Shown piece by piece: positions 60,334 through 64,000 of a stretch of DNA of 64,000 nt. The stretch is from the NCBI GenBank assembly GCA_900545525.1, contig UQZX01000010.1:1-64000 (forward strand). Direction: 5' to 3'. This stretch comes from an uncultured Prevotella sp. (GTDB lineage Bacteria; Bacteroidota; Bacteroidia; Bacteroidales; Bacteroidaceae). The notes beneath the pieces are model-generated. The model did not search any database. It had not been told where the DNA came from and saw only the letters and a program-made list of their open reading frames with translations. Numbering within the stretch: the first letter of the stretch is position 1; each line of letters starts with the position of its first letter. Position numbers and translations under genes: made by a program.

Positions 60334-61295
60334 AAGAGTGGAACAATGAAAGCAACACCGTGAGGGTGCACACAAGCGGTTCGACGGGAAAGCCAAAGGA
60401 AATGCTTGTTGAGAAGGAACGTATGGCGGCAAGTGCGCGTATCACATGTTCGTTTCTCGGACTGAAACGTGGAGATACGTCGCTGCTGTGCATGCCGCTC
60501 GACTATATAGCGGGCAAGATGATGGTGGTGCGCTCGCTTGTTTGCGGACTGAAACTTATTGCCGTAGAGCCGTCGGGACACCCCCTGCGGGGATTTACGT
60601 CAGGCGGATGTCCTGAGATATCGTTTGCCGCAATGGTTCCGATGCAGGTATATAACAGCATGCAGGTGGACGGAGAGCGTGAGATATTGCGCGGAATAAG
60701 GCATCTTATAATAGGAGGCGGGGCTGTAGACGGTGAGTTGGCAGCTGCGTTGAAGGACTTTCCCAATGCCGTATGGAGCACTTACGGAATGACGGAGACG
60801 TTGTCTCATATAGCTTTAAGGCGGATTAACGGAGAAGAAGCAAGTGGCTGGTATACACCGTTTAACGGCGTAAGCGTTAAAGTAGACAATCAGTCGAGGA
60901 TAATAATAGACGCGCCGCATGTATGCAAGGATGTACTTACGACAAACGATATTGGCGAAATGGCTCCGGACGGACGGTGTTTCAGGGTGCTCGGACGTAT
61001 GGACAACACCATATGCAGCGGCGGGATAAAGATACAGATTGAAGAAGTGGAGAGCATGCTGGGACCGTTTGCAGACTTTCCTTTTCTCATAACGAAGAAG
61101 AAGGACAGCAGGCTTGGGGAGACGGTTGTCATGCTTGTAGAAGGCAGTAACATACCAAAGGCAAAGGAGATATGCGGTAAAGTTCTTCCCAAATACAGCC
61201 AGCCGCGTATATATATAAAGGTGGAGCGGTTGCCGATGACGGAGACAGGCAAGCCGGCACGCCGTGAAGCGCAGCTTATAGCCGAAGGTTGCTGA
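60312..61295 (+). CDS. menE: o-Succinylbenzoate-CoA ligase (short form)
   Basis: The 327-residue adenylate-forming enzyme has the phosphate loop RVHTSGSTGKPKE, STYGMTETLSHI, GRMDNTICSGGIKI with the hinge Asp, and the C-terminal Lys in TGKPARRE. It is shorter than classical MenE (~450-480) because the N-terminal ~100 residues are missing, a form usual in Bacteroidetes. It activates o-succinylbenzoate for MenB. It starts inside the end of menC. Confidence 0.93.
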   Translation: MVLEEFIEEWNNESNTVRVHTSGSTGKPKEMLVEKERMAASARITCSFLGLKRGDTSLLCMPLDYIAGKMMVVRSLVCGLKLIAVEPSGHPLRGFTSGGCPEISFAAMVPMQVYNSMQVDGEREILRGIRHLIIGGGAVDGELAAALKDFPNAVWSTYGMTETLSHIALRRINGEEASGWYTPFNGVSVKVDNQSRIIIDAPHVCKDVLTTNDIGEMAPDGRCFRVLGRMDNTICSGGIKIQIEEVESMLGPFADFPFLITKKKDSRLGETVVMLVEGSNIPKAKEICGKVLPKYSQPRIYIKVERLPMTETGKPARREAQLIAEGC

Positions 61296-61322
61296 CGGAT
61301 AGGGGAGGCTTTGATGTGCGCG

Positions 61323-62372
61323 TTATCCTTCGCGGCAGAAGTCGAATGCCTCGAAAATCTCTTTCTTTGTTGCTGTCCGGTCGATATGTATGTCGCCTAT
61401 GTCACCGAGAAGTGTGAAGTTTATAATCCCGTTTACGTTCTTTTTGTCGTGCGACATAAGCTCCAGGAGCTCGTTATAGTCATTGCATGTAAAGTCAGTC
61501 ATGCCGTAATGCTGCCTGATAAAGCCCACTGTCTGCCTCATTTTGTCAACGGGGAAGCCCTGCTTTATCACACTCAGGTACAGTTCACATATCAGTCCGT
61601 ATGCCACGGCATATCCATGAAGCATCGGTTTGCCGCGCTTGATTGCCATGGATTCGAAGGCATGCCCGGCGGTATGTCCAAGGTTAAGAGCCTTGCGTAT
61701 GCCCTTTTCCTCATGGTCGGCAGCGACTATACGCTCCTTCACCTGCACGTTGTCGGCAATCATTGTGCCCAGTTCTGTCATGTCGGGCATGGATAAGTCG
61801 AATGAAACAAGCCTTGCCCATGTGTCAGTGTCGCTTATAAGTCCGTGCTTGAGCATCTCCGCGTATCCTGAAAGAATGTTCCGGATGTCGAGAGTTTTAA
61901 GGAAAAGGGTGCTCAGAATAACGAATTTGGAATCGTTGAAGACGCCTATCTCGTTCTTTAGTCCGTTGAAGTTGAACCCCGTCTTGCCGCCTACCGATGC
62001 GTCGATTATGGACAGCAGGGTTGTTGGAATGTTGATAAAGTCTATTCCCCGCTTGAATGTAGATGCCGCAAAGCCGCCAAGATCGGTGACCATACCGCCG
62101 CCGAGGTTTATCAGGCACGAATGTCTTGTTGCCCCGAGACGGCTCAGCTCGGTCCATACATGCTCCACGGAGGCGATGTTCTTGTTTACGTCTGAAGAGG
62201 GAATTGTTATCATCCGTGCCTCCTCAAGGCATCCGTAATCTTTTATCATGCTCCAGCATTTGTCCACGGTGATGTCGTCTGTCAATACGAAAAGCCTGTC
62301 ATGGCGGCATTGTGATATGGCGTATTCAAGTTCCGGCTGCAAGTCTTTGGAGATAATGACCCTCTGTTCCAT
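61323..62372 (-). CDS. aroB: 3-Dehydroquinate synthase
   Basis: The 349-residue enzyme has the NAD-binding GGGMVTDLGGFAASTFKRGI, IPTTLLSIIDASVGGKTGFNF, and NLGHTAGHAFE with zinc-binding His residues. It makes 3-dehydroquinate from DAHP, early in the route to chorismate. It is convergent with the men operon, 27 bp away, with no clear terminator. Its -7 box, CAAAAGTA on the + strand (TACTTTTG on the minus), is at 62401-62408. Confidence 0.96.
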   Translation of the reverse strand: MEQRVIISKDLQPELEYAISQCRHDRLFVLTDDITVDKCWSMIKDYGCLEEARMITIPSSDVNKNIASVEHVWTELSRLGATRHSCLINLGGGMVTDLGGFAASTFKRGIDFINIPTTLLSIIDASVGGKTGFNFNGLKNEIGVFNDSKFVILSTLFLKTLDIRNILSGYAEMLKHGLISDTDTWARLVSFDLSMPDMTELGTMIADNVQVKERIVAADHEEKGIRKALNLGHTAGHAFESMAIKRGKPMLHGYAVAYGLICELYLSVIKQGFPVDKMRQTVGFIRQHYGMTDFTCNDYNELLELMSHDKKNVNGIINFTLLGDIGDIHIDRTATKKEIFEAFDFCREG

Positions 62373-62401
62373 AATGCGATATAATGTGATAAATATGATG
62401 C

Positions 62402-62502
62402 AAAAGTACGTATTTTTATTGAGAGAATATATCTTTTGTGCGTTTTTCGTGATAAAATGATTAAACTAAATTTACTGCCGGATGTCTAAAAGTACGTATT
62501 TT
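62402..62502. promoter_or_regulatory. Pair of identical near-palindromes in the aroB / barrel gene divergent region
   Basis: AAAAGTACGTATTTT occurs identically at 62402-62416 and 62488-62502. The core TACGTA is palindromic. The first copy overlaps the aroB -7 box; the second is 28 bp before the start of the barrel gene. The pair fits an operator for a shared regulator, but could be chance. Confidence 0.4.
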
Positions 62503-62529
62503 AACAATAAACATATATTGACCGTAACG

Positions 62530-64000
62530 ATGAAAAAGCTTATCTTGCTGTCTCTGATGACAGTTCTATCAATGTTTGTATGTGCCCAAAACCGTACTGT
62601 ATCGGGCAAGTTGACGGACCGTGACACAAAGGAAGGGGTGATGATGGCAACGGTGCAGATGCTCAGGGCTGACAGCACTTTTGTGAAAGGCACGCTGACA
62701 AACGGCAGCGGGGAGTTCAGTATCACGGCTCCCGACAACGGAAAGTATCTGTTAAGGTTTACAAGCGTGGGATATACAAGCATAGTGAAGCCCGTTGTAA
62801 TATCGGAAGACAAGAACAGGGATATGGGAAACATCGTTTTCTCCGCCGATGCCATAATGCTGAAAGGGGCGACTGTAGTAGGGCAGGCAGCCAAGGTTAC
62901 GGTACAGGAAGATACCTTTGTCTATAACGCTTCGGCATACCGCACGCCCGAAGGCTCGGTTGTCGAGGAGCTTGTAAAGAAGCTTCCTGGAGCGCAGGTC
63001 GATGATGACGGCAAGATAACCATAAACGGAAAGGAAGTGAAAAAGATACTTGTGGACGGAAAGGAGTTTATGACAGGAGACACTAAGACGGCAATGAAGA
63101 ATTTGCCTACAAGTATCATAGACAAGATAAAGACGTATGAGGAAAAGAGCGACCTTGCAAAAGTGACCGGCATAGACGACGGCGAGGAGGAGACGGTGCT
63201 CGATTTCGGCATAAAGAAAGGAATGAACAAGGGCTTCATGGCAAATGCCGACGCAGCAGCAGGCACACACGGAAGATATGCGGAGAGGCTTATGGGCGGT
63301 TATTTCAAGGACAATATGAAGCTTATGCTCTTCGGCAATGCGAACAATACCAACGACATGGGATTTCCAGGTGGCGGAGGCGGACGTTTCGGAGGCGGCA
63401 GACAGGGACTCAATGCAAACAAGATGCTTGGCGTGAACCTGAACTATGAGAAAGGACAGAAGTTTAATATGAACGGCAGTGTAAGGTGGAACCATGGTGA
63501 CGGTGATATACGTACGGAACAGTCTGCGGAGAATTTTGTGAGCAGTGCAGGCTCTTTCTCAAACAGCCTGAACCAGCGTTATACACGAAGCAACAGCTGG
63601 AATACTAATTTTCGTATGGAATGGAAGCCGGACACGATGACAAACATCCTGTTCCGCCCGAAGATGAGCTATTCTACAAGTGACGGTATAACGATGGGAA
63701 CATCGGCATCTTATAACGAAGACCCGTATATGTATGTGGACGATCCTTTGTCGGAAGATGCGATTGACGAGCTTGCGGAACGCGACCTTATGGTTAATAC
63801 CAGAAAGAACAGGTCTATATCATACGGCAACGACAAGTCTGTCGGGGCAATGTTGCAATACAACAGGAAACTGAACAGTAAAGGGCGCAACATAACGTTG
63901 CGTGCGGATGCGAGCTATAAAGATTCCGACAATAAGAACCTTTCGGTATCCGACGTTCATCTGTATCAGGTAATGGACAAATACGGCAATGATTCCACTT
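62530..64000 (+). CDS. Outer membrane beta-barrel receptor with carboxypeptidase-regulatory domain (partial at window end)
   Basis: The frame opens with ATG at 62530 (MKKLILLSLMTVLSMFVCAQ, signal peptide) and stays open to the edge, 490 residues. After the signal comes a CarboxypepD_reg-like beta-sandwich (RTVSGKLTDRDTKEGVMMAT to about residue 100), then a plug-like region (EGSVVEELVKKLPGAQVDDDGKI, VDGKEFMTGD, IDKIKTYEEKSD) and the start of a barrel of the OMP_b-brl_3 type. A Gly-rich loop, FPGGGGGRFGGGRQG, lies near residue 280. The ligand is unknown and the C-terminal half lies outside the window. Confidence 0.88.
   Translation, partial: MKKLILLSLMTVLSMFVCAQNRTVSGKLTDRDTKEGVMMATVQMLRADSTFVKGTLTNGSGEFSITAPDNGKYLLRFTSVGYTSIVKPVVISEDKNRDMGNIVFSADAIMLKGATVVGQAAKVTVQEDTFVYNASAYRTPEGSVVEELVKKLPGAQVDDDGKITINGKEVKKILVDGKEFMTGDTKTAMKNLPTSIIDKIKTYEEKSDLAKVTGIDDGEEETVLDFGIKKGMNKGFMANADAAAGTHGRYAERLMGGYFKDNMKLMLFGNANNTNDMGFPGGGGGRFGGGRQGLNANKMLGVNLNYEKGQKFNMNGSVRWNHGDGDIRTEQSAENFVSSAGSFSNSLNQRYTRSNSWNTNFRMEWKPDTMTNILFRPKMSYSTSDGITMGTSASYNEDPYMYVDDPLSEDAIDELAERDLMVNTRKNRSISYGNDKSVGAMLQYNRKLNSKGRNITLRADASYKDSDNKNLSVSDVHLYQVMDKYGNDST

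Noticed and set aside
1..64000. tRNA, rRNA, 4.5S RNA, insertion sequences, prophage or integrase genes
   Set aside because: None were recognised anywhere in the window; the content is core housekeeping throughout.

Overview
The window comes from a member of the Bacteroidales, most probably a Prevotellaceae (Prevotella/Segatella-like) chromosome. The evidence is a fused lpxC-fabZ gene, a subtilase ending in a type IX secretion sorting domain, a complete Na+-translocating NADH:quinone reductase operon, korDABC, a menaquinone operon, SusC-unlike outer membrane beta-barrel receptors, and promoters that fit the Bacteroidetes -33 TTTG / -7 TAnnTTTG pattern instead of -35/-10. It reads as ordinary core chromosome: no rRNA, tRNA, insertion sequence, prophage or CRISPR array was seen. 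Coding density is high and about 52 protein genes can be supported.

Layout. 1-7.6 kb (+ strand): a gene end of unknown identity, a small Spy/CpxP-like secreted protein, a type IX-secreted subtilase, an M48 lipoprotein protease, an NfeD-stomatin pair and a degenerate UDP-GlcNAc 2-epimerase homologue. 7.6-12.8 kb (- strand): ffh, folD, a tiny TPR protein and korDABC. 13.4-34.6 kb (- strand): dedA, glnS, then rplY-pth-hslR-purN-mltG, a class A penicillin-binding protein and miaA, and a long housekeeping run phoH-purC / menG-aroE-purM-prfA-pyrF-HD-lpxD-lpxC/fabZ-lpxA. 34.7-39.9 kb: an M15-like membrane protein (+) facing tamB (-). 41.0-46.9 kb (+): nqrABCDEF. 47.1-54.6 kb (-): HAD phosphatase, pgi, gpsA, lysS, outer membrane barrel protein. 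55.1-61.3 kb (+): menI-F-D-B-C-E. 61.3-62.4 kb (-): aroB. 62.5 kb to the end (+): a second outer membrane barrel protein, cut by the window edge.

The genes link up functionally. The men operon, menG, aroB and aroE supply chorismate and turn it into menaquinone, the electron acceptor of NQR, which builds a sodium gradient; KorDABC supplies reduced ferredoxin/2-oxoacid chemistry for the same anaerobic metabolism. LpxA/C/D with FabZ, MltG, the penicillin-binding protein and TamB build the envelope.

The most unusual signal is non-coding. Four separate intergenic regions (about 105-183, 13247-13347, 40504-40626, 54954-55076) hold arrays of a 13-bp box, AAAG-N5-CTTT, repeated in strict 22-bp register with 9-bp spacers. 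The N5 words come from a small shared set (CATAG/CTATG, GTGGC/GCCAC, GTCAT). In two regions the boxes and spacers are inverted so that they form perfect 26-bp arms around a 9-bp loop. I do not recognise this as a described element. Other leads are two promoter-to-terminator units without a gene (candidate small RNAs), a 33-bp imperfect inverted repeat after nqrF, a decayed gene after the penicillin-binding protein, and enzymes with substituted catalytic positions.
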